DNA from: an uncultured Bacteroides sp.
Lineage (GTDB): Bacteria; Bacteroidota; Bacteroidia; Bacteroidales; Bacteroidaceae
DNA: 64,000 nt
NCBI GenBank assembly: GCA_949288715.1
Contig: CASELH010000006.1
Span: 86,081-150,080, forward strand
Direction: 5' to 3'
Below are positions 27,539 through 34,990 of this stretch, one piece after another; the stretch's first letter is position 1; each line of letters starts with the position of its first letter. The position numbers were made by a program, and so were the translations under genes. Under the pieces are notes generated by a model. It did no database searches, was not told the DNA's origin, and saw nothing but the letters and a program-made list of their open reading frames with translations.

Positions 27539-28636
27539 ATGAAAGTAACCATTGTATCGGCGGCACGCCCCAACTTCATGAAGATAGCCCCCCTGTGCCG
27601 TGCCATAGATGCCGCGCGGAAAACGGGTGCCGACATGGCATACCGCATCGTCTATACTGGCCCCGCAGACGACCCCTGCCTGGAGGCTTCGCTCTTTTCC
27701 GACCTCGACATGCCTTGCCCCGACGCCTGCCTGGGCATCAACGTGCGCACCCACTCGCAGGTGACCGCCGACGTGATGCTGGCCTTCGAGCGCGAGCTGG
27801 ATGCCCACCCCGCCCACGTGGTGCTGGTGGTGGACGACACGACGGCCAGCATGGCCTGCTCCGTAGTAGCCAAGAAGCGGGGGCTGAAGGTGGCCCACGT
27901 CATTGCCGGCACCCGCTCGTTCGACATGAACATGCCGCGCGAGGTGAATCGCACCATTGTCGATGCCATCTCCGACTACCTCTTTGCCGCCAGCATGACC
28001 GCCAACCGCAACCTCAACCGCGAGGGCATGATTCCGGAATACATCCACTACGTGGGAAACATCCTGATAGACACTACGCGCTACAATCGCCACCGCCTGG
28101 TGCAACCCCGGTGGTTCTCGGTGCTGGGCTTGCGGAAGGGGCACTACCTGCTGCTCACACTGAACAGGCGCGACTTGCTGGAGAAGAAAGCCGTGCTGCG
28201 CGACCTGATGCGAACGCTGCTCGACAAGACGGGAGACTTGCCCATCGTAGCTCCCCTGCATCCGTATGTGGAGGAGGCCATCAAGTCGCTGGCCATCAGC
28301 TCGCCCCGCCTGCACATATTGCCGCCGCAAAGCTACCTGCACTTCGGCTTCCTCATCAACCAGGCCACGGGCATCGTGACCGACTCGGGCAACATTGCCG
28401 AAGAAGCCACCTTCCTCGACGTGCCCTGCATCACGCTCAACACCTACGCCGAGCACCCTGAGACCTGGCGCAACGGCACCAACGAGCTGGCCGGAGAAAA
28501 CGCCGTCACCCTTGCCCACCTGCTCGACCGCCTGATGAGCGGCGAATGGAAGCACTGCACCACCTTGCCCGAACGCTGGGATGGGCGCACCGCCGAACGC
28601 ATCGTGCAGACGTTGCTGGAAGGGGAAGGGAAATGA
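27539..28636 (+). CDS. UDP-GlcNAc 2-epimerase-like protein with degenerate active site
   Basis: A 365-residue GT-B-fold protein of the WecB family (UDP-GlcNAc to UDP-ManNAc epimerase). Family landmarks are clear: PNFMKIAP near the start, SFDMNMPREVNRTIVDAISD (about 137-156), VGNILIDT, VTDSGNIAEEATFLDVPC and ETWRNGTNELAG. Several key residues differ. The usual HVEAG reads HVIAG, so the Glu corresponding to E. coli E117 is Ile; the usual TGQHYD reads TGPADD; the usual TxHRxEN segment reads TLNRRDL, so H213 is Asn. The D95 equivalent (VVDDTT) and E131 equivalent (PREVNR) remain. Either the protein is inactive as an epimerase or it does something else. It has its own promoter and is not in a glycan gene cluster. 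Confidence 0.85.
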   Translation: MKVTIVSAARPNFMKIAPLCRAIDAARKTGADMAYRIVYTGPADDPCLEASLFSDLDMPCPDACLGINVRTHSQVTADVMLAFERELDAHPAHVVLVVDDTTASMACSVVAKKRGLKVAHVIAGTRSFDMNMPREVNRTIVDAISDYLFAASMTANRNLNREGMIPEYIHYVGNILIDTTRYNRHRLVQPRWFSVLGLRKGHYLLLTLNRRDLLEKKAVLRDLMRTLLDKTGDLPIVAPLHPYVEEAIKSLAISSPRLHILPPQSYLHFGFLINQATGIVTDSGNIAEEATFLDVPCITLNTYAEHPETWRNGTNELAGENAVTLAHLLDRLMSGEWKHCTTLPERWDGRTAERIVQTLLEGEGK

Positions 28637-28812
28637 TAATTTAGCGGGGCGCAGCCCCGAAATGAAGAATGAAGAACTAAGAATGAAGAATTAGGGAAGT
28701 AACTGAATTCTCCTCTTCCCCCGGAGGCGGGGAATTCAGTTACCACCGCATTTGCATCCTTGAGAATTCATCATTCTTCATTCTTAATTCTTCATTAAAG
28801 CGCGCTTGCGCG
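28634..28812 (-). repeat. Large nested palindromic element, copy 2 of an inverted pair
   Basis: The reverse complement of the element at 19070-19320, shorter by about 70 bp in the centre. It contains the CGGGGCGCAGCCCCG hairpin, GAAGAATGAAGAACTAAGAA, the GTAACTGAATTC / GAATTCAGTTAC pair and the closing CGCGCTTGCGCG hairpin. It fills the gap between the WecB-like gene (whose stop it overlaps) and the hydroxyacid dehydrogenase gene. Confidence 0.88.
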
Positions 28813-28835
28813 CGCTACTTAAACAACACACGAAC

Positions 28836-29792
28836 ATGAAGATAGTAGTACTGGACGGCTACGCCGCCAACCCCGGAGACTTGAATTGGGATGAACTGAA
28901 AGCCATGGGCGAATGCACCGTCTACGACCGCACGGCTCCCGGCGAAGTGCTGGAGCGCGCAGCAGGCGCGGAAATCGTGCTGACCAACAAAACAGTTATC
29001 GACGCCGGGCATATAGCCGCACTGCCTGCACTGAAATACATAGGCGTGCTGGCCACGGGATATAACATTGTAGACATCGACGCCGCCAAGGCGCACGGCA
29101 TCATCGTAACCAACATCCCTGCCTACAGCACGGCCTCGGTGGCGCAAATGGTGTTTGCCCACCTGCTCAACATTGCCTCGCAGGTGCAGCACCACTCGGA
29201 GGAGGTGCACAAAGGGCGCTGGACGCGAAGCAAGGACTTCTGCTTTTGGGACACGCCGCTCATCGAACTGCGGGGAAAGAAGCTGGGCATCGTAGGCTTG
29301 GGGCACACAGGCATGGCCACCGCACGCATTGCCTTCGGCTTCGAGATGGAGGTGTGCGCCTACACCTCCAAGTCGCCCTTGCAATTGCCCCACGGCATCA
29401 AGAAGATGGAGCTGGACGAGCTGTTTGCCCAGTGCGACGTCGTGAGCCTGCATTGCCCGCTGACCGATGCCACGCGCGAGATGGTGAATGCCCGCCGCCT
29501 CGCCTTGATGAAGCCCACGGCCATCCTTATCAACACCGGGCGCGGGCCGCTCGTCAACGAGCAAGACCTGGCCGATGCCCTGAACAGCGGGCGGATTTTT
29601 GCCGCCGGCGTAGACGTGCTTTCGCAAGAGCCGCCGCGCGCCGACAACCCTTTGCTCACGGCTCGGAATTGCTACATCACCCCGCACATTGCCTGGGCAA
29701 GCACCGCCGCGCGCCAAAGGCTGACGGGCATCATGCTGGACAACATCCGCGCCTATCTGGCAGGGAAGCCGGTGAACAACGTGGCGAAATAG
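28836..29792 (+). CDS. D-2-hydroxyacid dehydrogenase (glycerate dehydrogenase-like)
   Basis: NAD(P)-dependent D-2-hydroxyacid dehydrogenase of 318 residues. The Rossmann motif is GIVGLGHTGMATARIAFGF (about 150-168), the substrate-binding Arg lies in LINTGRGPLVNE, the Glu in VLSQEPP and the catalytic His in YITPHIAWAS (near 288). HprA-type glycerate or hydroxypyruvate reductases look like this, but phosphoglycerate and lactate enzymes share the motifs, so the substrate is not settled. The start at 28836 (MKIVVLDG) is preferred over 28806, which lies at the repeat edge. Confidence 0.92.
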   Translation: MKIVVLDGYAANPGDLNWDELKAMGECTVYDRTAPGEVLERAAGAEIVLTNKTVIDAGHIAALPALKYIGVLATGYNIVDIDAAKAHGIIVTNIPAYSTASVAQMVFAHLLNIASQVQHHSEEVHKGRWTRSKDFCFWDTPLIELRGKKLGIVGLGHTGMATARIAFGFEMEVCAYTSKSPLQLPHGIKKMELDELFAQCDVVSLHCPLTDATREMVNARRLALMKPTAILINTGRGPLVNEQDLADALNSGRIFAAGVDVLSQEPPRADNPLLTARNCYITPHIAWASTAARQRLTGIMLDNIRAYLAGKPVNNVAK

Positions 29793-29813
29793 AGGCCCGC
29801 CGTCGCTCCCCCC

Positions 29814-31574
29814 CTATTCCTCTCCGCCGAACAGGTATTCGTAGTCGCGCCTGGCGGCCTGGGATGCCCAATCTTCGGGGATGAACTTCCACAAGCCCAG
29901 CACATGGGGGGTGATGGTGCCCTTGCGCTCGATGTATTGCATGAGGTAGAAGCGCAGGTCTTTGTCGGTGGAGCGGATGATGCGCCCGGCCAACTCCTCC
30001 TGCGGGATGCCTGCGCCCCGGGTGAGCAGCTCGCCTCCGCCATTGCCGCGGTAGGAATTGACAGCCACGCGATACTCACGGGCAGGGTCGAAGGGGGTGC
30101 CGTCGGCCATGCTGATGATGTGCACGCGCTGCCCGGCGGGCTTGCTGACGTCTACCGTGTAGCGGATGCCGGCCGCCGAGTCGAAGTTATAGCTGGGGTG
30201 CTGGAAAGCCGCCCGCTCCGCCGAGGCATCTTGCCGGGTGGGGCGCAGCAGGAGCAGGTGGTCGGCAGGCGAGCGCATCTGGCCCGTCCACAAGCCGTAG
30301 GCCATCTCCAGCGCGTCGTGCACCTCTTGCCCGGTGAGGCGCATGGTGTAGAGCAGGTTTTCGTATTTGTAGAGCTTGAACATGTCGCTCACCCACACGT
30401 CGCCCGCCGCTATCTGCGTGTCGAACGACAGGGGGGCGGCCAGCGAAATCTCGGCATCGCCTATCTCCAGCTGGAGCTCGTGGATGAGGTCGACAAAGGC
30501 CGAGGGGCCGAAGTAGGCAGGGCGTGTGGAGATGGTCTCCGCAAGCCGCCCTATGCGCTTGCCCACAAAGGCCTGCACAGCCTCGCGCTGGGGGGCGAAG
30601 TGGCGCAGGAAGTCGGCGTCGGGCGGCAGTTGACTGACGTCGGCCAGCGTGCCCTCCGCGTGCTTGGTCGTCACCCGGCCGTCTTCCACCGTCAGGGTGA
30701 TGTCCACGCAGGCCACAGTGAGGGCATTGCTGCCGGGGTTGACGAGCAGCACCGAGTCGCCCTCCGCGCCGGCCACCTTGGTGCAGGCACGCACATGGTC
30801 GTGCCCCATCAGCACCGCGTCGAAGCCGGGCACGCGCGCGGCCACCTCGGCCGAGGCATTCTCGCGATACTTGCCGCCCATCACGTAGGGAGACTTCCCG
30901 GCATGGAAGAGGCCGATGACCACGTCGGCGTGCTCCTTCTCGCGAATAACCTCCATCCAGCGGCGCGCCGTCTGCTCCATGTCGTCGAAGCGGAGGCCTG
31001 CCCACAGCCCCCGGGGCAGCCACATGGGTATGGCGGGCGTTATCATGCCCAGCACGGCCACCCGCACGCCCTGCCGCTCCACCACCACGTAGGGCTTGAA
31101 GCGCGGACGGCCCGTGGCCTCCTCAACGATGTTGGCGCCCAGCACGGGGAAGCGGCATTGGGCAGCCCAGCGCTCGAACACGGCGCGCCCCGTCTCCACG
31201 TCGTGGTTGCCCATGTTGGCGGCGTCATAGCCCATGTAGTTCAGCATGGCGGCGCCCACGTGCGGCGCCACGGTGTCCATGTAGTTGTAGTAATAGGCCG
31301 AGGGCTGGCCTTGCAGGAAGTCGCCGTTGTCCAGCAGAATCAGGCCGTCGTCGCCACACGCCCGTCGTTGCTCCTTCACGAAGGCCGATACACGCGCCAG
31401 GCTGCCCGGCGCGTCGCGCTGCGCGGTGAAGTCGTAGGGATAGTAATGGCCATGCACGTCCGAGGTTTCCACTATTTTCAACTCCACCACCTGCTTCTGC
31501 GCAAGCAGCGCGCCGGGCACGAGGAGGAGGAGGGTGCACAACAGGAGGAGGGAGGAGTTTACAAGTCTTTTCAT
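29814..31574 (-). CDS. Secreted 5'-nucleotidase / 2',3'-cyclic phosphodiesterase family protein
   Basis: A periplasmic metallophosphatase of 586 residues that releases phosphate from nucleotides. A signal peptide (MKRLVNSSLLLLCTLLLLVP) begins at 31574; an ATG two codons earlier is possible. The metallophosphatase domain (about 25-290) shows the dinuclear metal ligands in order: ETSDVHGHYYPYDF, LLDNGDFLQG, MGNHDVETG, and a later LMGHDHVRA. The C-terminal 5'-nucleotidase domain (about 330-545) has YKYENLLYTMRLTGQEVHDA and VAVNSYRGNGGGELLTRG. Its promoter lies 160 bp upstream, beyond an inverted repeat that would be in the leader. Confidence 0.94.
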   Translation of the reverse strand: MKRLVNSSLLLLCTLLLLVPGALLAQKQVVELKIVETSDVHGHYYPYDFTAQRDAPGSLARVSAFVKEQRRACGDDGLILLDNGDFLQGQPSAYYYNYMDTVAPHVGAAMLNYMGYDAANMGNHDVETGRAVFERWAAQCRFPVLGANIVEEATGRPRFKPYVVVERQGVRVAVLGMITPAIPMWLPRGLWAGLRFDDMEQTARRWMEVIREKEHADVVIGLFHAGKSPYVMGGKYRENASAEVAARVPGFDAVLMGHDHVRACTKVAGAEGDSVLLVNPGSNALTVACVDITLTVEDGRVTTKHAEGTLADVSQLPPDADFLRHFAPQREAVQAFVGKRIGRLAETISTRPAYFGPSAFVDLIHELQLEIGDAEISLAAPLSFDTQIAAGDVWVSDMFKLYKYENLLYTMRLTGQEVHDALEMAYGLWTGQMRSPADHLLLLRPTRQDASAERAAFQHPSYNFDSAAGIRYTVDVSKPAGQRVHIISMADGTPFDPAREYRVAVNSYRGNGGGELLTRGAGIPQEELAGRIIRSTDKDLRFYLMQYIERKGTITPHVLGLWKFIPEDWASQAARRDYEYLFGGEE

Positions 31575-31614
31575 AAGCAAGCGTAAAAAAATGAAAATGA
31601 TAATTTATCGCGAT

Positions 31615-31711
31615 GGCACACAGATGACACAGATGAGACAGATTTTCACAGATTTTCTTTAGAAGAATGGTATTTGTGGTCATCTTGTAAAATCTGTGTC
31701 ATCTGTGTGCC
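31615..31711. repeat. Inverted repeat of the GATGACACAGATGA family in the 5'-nucleotidase leader
   Basis: Left arm 31615-31646 (CACACAGATGACACAGATGA) pairs with right arm 31689-31711 (AAATCTGTGTCATCTGTGTG). The arms share their sense words with the larger element at 1961-2161. It lies between the promoter box at 31735-31742 and the start codon, so it should be transcribed. Confidence 0.75.
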
Positions 31712-31734
31712 AACCAAGGATGAATCTGCTTGGA

Positions 31735-31742
31735 CAAAGGTA
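31735..31742 (-). promoter_or_regulatory. Bacteroides -7 box (TACCTTTG) for the 5'-nucleotidase
   Basis: Minus-strand TAnnTTTG match 161 bp before the ATG at 31574. Confidence 0.5.
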
Positions 31743-31878
31743 CGGATTTTTTTTCATCCGCGCAAAAATGGCATGCCTTAACGGGGCAAATATTACCGGC
31801 AAGACAGGTTAATATTTCAAAAAAAATCGCAGACAAAGGGGCATGGAAAGAGTAGGCGTCTGCCAAACGAACATGATG

Positions 31879-32061
31879 CTCTTCACGACAGACGACAGTC
31901 GACAGTTAGTTTTTTTAGGTTCACACCACCGTATGTGATATTTGTAAATATATTTTTATATTATGTATATATATTATAATATAAATATTCCATAAGAAAT
32001 AAAAGCGAAGAGATGTATAAGCCGAAAAAAATAACTGTCGACTGTCGTTTGTCGTGAAGAG
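31879..32061. mobile_element. MITE-like element with about 38-bp terminal inverted repeats
   Basis: 183 bp bounded by inverted repeats: left 31879-31916 (CTCTTCACGACAGACGACAG then TCGACAGTTAG and a T run) and right 32023-32061 (an A run, then TAACTGTCGACTGTCG, TTTGTCGTGAAGAG), differing at few positions. The core of about 105 bp is extremely AT-rich and non-coding. This is the architecture of a non-autonomous miniature inverted-repeat element; I see no convincing target duplication and no transposase in the window. It could also be a large terminator-like palindrome. Confidence 0.65.
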
Positions 32062-32293
32062 AGGCAAACAGCACTACATGCACACATCACAACTGCGTGG
32101 CCTGCATGTCAACATATTTCCGCCACCGGCACGCACGCTCTTGCAAAAGCCTCCCCTCCGCAAGGGCTCCACGCTGCCTTCGCACTGCCCCGGCCGTGCC
32201 CGCTCTTGACGCAGGGCGAAAGAAAGTTGTTTCCGTTAACAGTTTTTCACGCCTTAGCGCCTCCCCATTTTTGCCCTTTTCGCACGAAGCGAT

Positions 32294-32301
32294 TACCTTT
32301 G
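32294..32301 (+). promoter_or_regulatory. Isolated -7 box (TACCTTTG) without a downstream gene
   Basis: TAnnTTTG match pointing into the 3' end of the minus-strand permease gene at 32358. No plus-strand ORF follows. Confidence 0.3.
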
Positions 32302-32357
32302 CGTCGGATGAATCAGGGATGACGCACGGGGGATACACAGGAGGAGAGGGGGAGAAA

Positions 32358-33614
32358 CTACTCGTAGCGCAGGGAATGGGCAGGATGGATGCGCGCGACG
32401 AGGAACGAGGGACCCACCAGCATCAGCAGGGAGGCGACGAGGGTGCCCGCGTTGAGCAGCAGGAGGAGCCACACGGGGAGCGACACGGGGACGGTGTCCA
32501 TGTAGTACGTGGCGGGGTCGAGCTTGAACACGCCGGTGAGGCTTTGCAGCAGGTAGAAGCCCAGACCGAGGACGTTGCCCCACACCATGCCCTTGCCGAT
32601 GAGGAAGACGGAGAGCCACAGGAAGACGCGGCGCACCAGCCCGTCCCTCGCCCCCAGGGCCTTGAGCAGGCCTATCATAGGGGTGCGCTCGATGATGATG
32701 ATGAGCAGGCCCGAAATCATGGTGAAGCCCGCCACGCCCGTCATGAGGGCCAAGATGACCCACACGTTCACGTCCAGTATGCCCAGCCAGGCAAAGAGTT
32801 GGGGATTGAGCTGCTCCACGTTGCGCACGCAGTACTCCGCGCCATACCTGTCGGCATGGCCGCCCAGCTCGTCGCCCAGCTCCCAGGTGGCGGCATCCAG
32901 CCGGCCGTAGTCGCGCAGCTCCACCTCCAGGCCGCTCACCTGCCCGGGCTTCCAGCCGTTCAAGCGGTTCACCAGGTGCAGGTCGGCCAGGATGAAGAGG
33001 TTGTCATACTCCGCAAAATTCGTCTCGTAGATGCCGGCCACCTGCAGGCGGCGGGCGCGCACACTGCCTTCGCCGTTGCCGCCCAGGTAGTAGGTGTCCA
33101 GCTTGTCGCCGGGCTTCAGCCTCAGCTTGCCGGCCATCGAGCGGGAGACGAGCACCTGCCCCGACGATGCCGAGTCGCTGAACTGGGGCACCTCGCCCTC
33201 CACCAGGTGCCGGCGCAGGAAGCCCGTGTCGTACTCCTGCCCCACGCCTTTCAGCATCATGCCCATGAAGGCGTCGTCGGTCTTCAGCATGCCGGGCTTC
33301 ATGGAGTAGCGCTGCACGTGCTTCACCCCGGGGCGGGCGGAGGCCCAGGCCATCAGCGAGTCGTCGGCCACCACGGGATTGCTTTCGTAGGCACTGGCTC
33401 CCTGCAAGCCCGATATGCGCAGGTGCGAGCCGAAGCCGGCCACCTTGCTGCGCACTTCGCTCTTGAAGCCCACGATGATGGACACGGCCACAATCATCAC
33501 CGCCAGCCCTATGGCAATGCCCGCTGTGGCTATCAGCACGGCGGGGCGCGAGGCTTGCCGCCTGCCGCTTTCTGCGCGATACATGCGCCGCGCTATAAAA
33601 CAAGAAAGGCTCAT
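32358..33614 (-). CDS. LolC/LolE-type FtsX-like ABC permease
   Basis: Inner-membrane permease of 418 residues with the MacB/LolCDE topology. One N-terminal helix (about 24-46, VLIATAGIAIGLAVMIVAVS) is followed by a large periplasmic domain (about 50-275), then three helices (about 280-300, 325-345 and 375-400). In LolCDE such proteins extract lipoproteins from the inner membrane for delivery outward. The ATPase LolD and the chaperone LolA are not in the window, so the precise role is inferred. It follows the aminotransferase gene by 13 bp, same strand. Confidence 0.88.
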   Translation of the reverse strand: MSLSCFIARRMYRAESGRRQASRPAVLIATAGIAIGLAVMIVAVSIIVGFKSEVRSKVAGFGSHLRISGLQGASAYESNPVVADDSLMAWASARPGVKHVQRYSMKPGMLKTDDAFMGMMLKGVGQEYDTGFLRRHLVEGEVPQFSDSASSGQVLVSRSMAGKLRLKPGDKLDTYYLGGNGEGSVRARRLQVAGIYETNFAEYDNLFILADLHLVNRLNGWKPGQVSGLEVELRDYGRLDAATWELGDELGGHADRYGAEYCVRNVEQLNPQLFAWLGILDVNVWVILALMTGVAGFTMISGLLIIIIERTPMIGLLKALGARDGLVRRVFLWLSVFLIGKGMVWGNVLGLGFYLLQSLTGVFKLDPATYYMDTVPVSLPVWLLLLLNAGTLVASLLMLVGPSFLVARIHPAHSLRYE

Positions 33615-33627
33615 TTCTTGTGTGTTT

Positions 33628-34827
33628 TCACTCCGTCCGCCCGGGATAGGCTTCCAGCGCCTTGCTCAGTATGGACAGCGCACGGGTCAGGTCTTCCTTC
33701 TTCAGCACATAGGAGATGCGCACCTCGTTGCGCCCCGCGCCGGGGGTGGTGTAGAAGCCCGAGGCAGGCGCCATGAACACCGTCTCGCCCTCATACTGGA
33801 AGTCGCTGAGGCACCAGGCGCAGAACTTGTCCGAATCGTCCACCGGAAGCTTGGCCACGGTGTAGAATGCCCCCATCGGGATGGGCGAATACACGCCGGG
33901 GATGCGGTTCAGCCCGTCGATAAGGCACTTGCGGCGCTCCACATACTCGTCGTACACCTCGCGCTGATACTCCTCGCCCGCATCGAGCGAAGCCTCGGCT
34001 GCAATCTGCCCGATGAGCGGTGGACTGAGGCGCGCCTGGCAGAACTTCATTACGGCGTCGCGAATCTCCTTGTTCTTCGTAATCAAGGCCCCGATGCGGA
34101 TGCCGCACTCCGAGTAGCGCTTCGACACCGAGTCGATGAGCACCACGTTCTGCTCGATGCCCTCCAGGTGGCAGGCCGATATGTAGGGCGAGCCCGTGTA
34201 GATGAACTCACGATACACCTCGTCGGAGAAGAGGAACAGGTCGTATTTCTTCACCAGGTCGCGTATCTGGTTCATCTCGCGGCGCGTATAGAGGTAGCCC
34301 GTAGGGTTGTTGGGGTTGCAGATGAGGATGGCGCGCGTGCGCTCGTTGATGAGCTCCTCGAACTTCTCCACCTTGGGCAGGGAGAAGCCCTCGTCGATGG
34401 TCGTGGCAATGGTGCGTATCACTGCGCCGGCGGAGATGGCAAAGGCCATGTAGTTGGCATAGGCAGGCTCGGGCACAATGATTTCATCGCCCGGATTCAA
34501 GCACGCCAGGAAGGAGAAAAGCACCGCCTCCGAGCCTCCGGTAGTAATGATGATGTCGTCGGCCGTCAAGCGGATGTTGAACTTCGCGTAGTAACCCACC
34601 AGCTTCTCGCGGTAGCTTCTGATGCCTTGGCTGGGGCTATACTCCAGCACCGTGCGGTCTATGTTGCGTATGGCATCGAGCGCCACCTGCGGCGTAGGCA
34701 AGTCGGGCTGGCCAATGTTGAGCTGATAAACGTGCACCCCGCGTTGCTTGGCAGCTTCGGCCAACGGGGCATATTTCCGGATGGGCGATGCGGGCATTTC
34801 TTCCCCGCGGATGGATATCTTAGGCAT
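33628..34827 (-). CDS. Class I PLP-dependent aminotransferase (aspartate aminotransferase-like)
   Basis: Cytoplasmic fold-type I aminotransferase of 399 residues. It shows the substrate-binding NIGQPDLPTP, the cofactor-contact TTGGSEAVLFSF, the PNNPTGYLYT loop, the SDEVYREFIY segment and the PLP Lys in DSVSKRYSECGIRIG (near 236). The C-terminal Arg lies in GRNEVRISYVLKKEDL. Substrate specificity (aspartate, aromatic or alanine) cannot be read from sequence; Bacteroides annotate this group as aspartate aminotransferase. Upstream of and probably co-transcribed with the permease gene. Confidence 0.93.
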   Translation of the reverse strand: MPKISIRGEEMPASPIRKYAPLAEAAKQRGVHVYQLNIGQPDLPTPQVALDAIRNIDRTVLEYSPSQGIRSYREKLVGYYAKFNIRLTADDIIITTGGSEAVLFSFLACLNPGDEIIVPEPAYANYMAFAISAGAVIRTIATTIDEGFSLPKVEKFEELINERTRAILICNPNNPTGYLYTRREMNQIRDLVKKYDLFLFSDEVYREFIYTGSPYISACHLEGIEQNVVLIDSVSKRYSECGIRIGALITKNKEIRDAVMKFCQARLSPPLIGQIAAEASLDAGEEYQREVYDEYVERRKCLIDGLNRIPGVYSPIPMGAFYTVAKLPVDDSDKFCAWCLSDFQYEGETVFMAPASGFYTTPGAGRNEVRISYVLKKEDLTRALSILSKALEAYPGRTE

Positions 34828-34854
34828 TGGTTGTTACTTTTGGTTATTAAGTTG

Positions 34855-34862
34855 CAAATGTA
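34855..34862 (-). promoter_or_regulatory. Bacteroides -7 box (TACATTTG) for the aminotransferase
   Basis: Minus-strand TAnnTTTG match 28 bp before the ATG at 34827. Confidence 0.6.
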
Positions 34863-34990
34863 CGCATTTATTTGAAACGCGAGGATGCCAACGGCATAAA
34901 AACTTTAAAATCATGAAAACGCTATGCCATCTGGAAAGAAAGGTTTATCTTTACACCTGTGAAAAACAAAAGCTTTACAAAATAACAGAC

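Larger units (their letters stand above)
31712..32357. other. Long gene-free region between the 5'-nucleotidase and LolC/E-type genes
   Basis: About 650 bp without a supported gene. It holds the nucleotidase promoter box, the MITE-like element at 31879-32061, and an isolated plus-strand -7 box at 32294-32301. The middle (31940-32000) is very AT-rich. I see no tRNA or obvious structured RNA. Confidence 0.6.

Noticed and set aside
26840-28555. A long minus-strand frame joining the UPF0126 gene to sequence opposite the WecB-like gene
   Set aside because: Only 26840-27454 has protein-like content and a sensible Met start; the upstream part is antisense to the WecB-like gene.
31712-32357. tRNA or structured RNA gene in the long gap
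   Set aside because: No cloverleaf or T-loop GTTCGAATC-type motif was found; the structure present is explained by inverted repeats.
32097-33776. A 559-residue plus-strand frame opposite the LolC/E-type permease
   Set aside because: The permease frame on the other strand has correct topology and start; this frame is its shadow.
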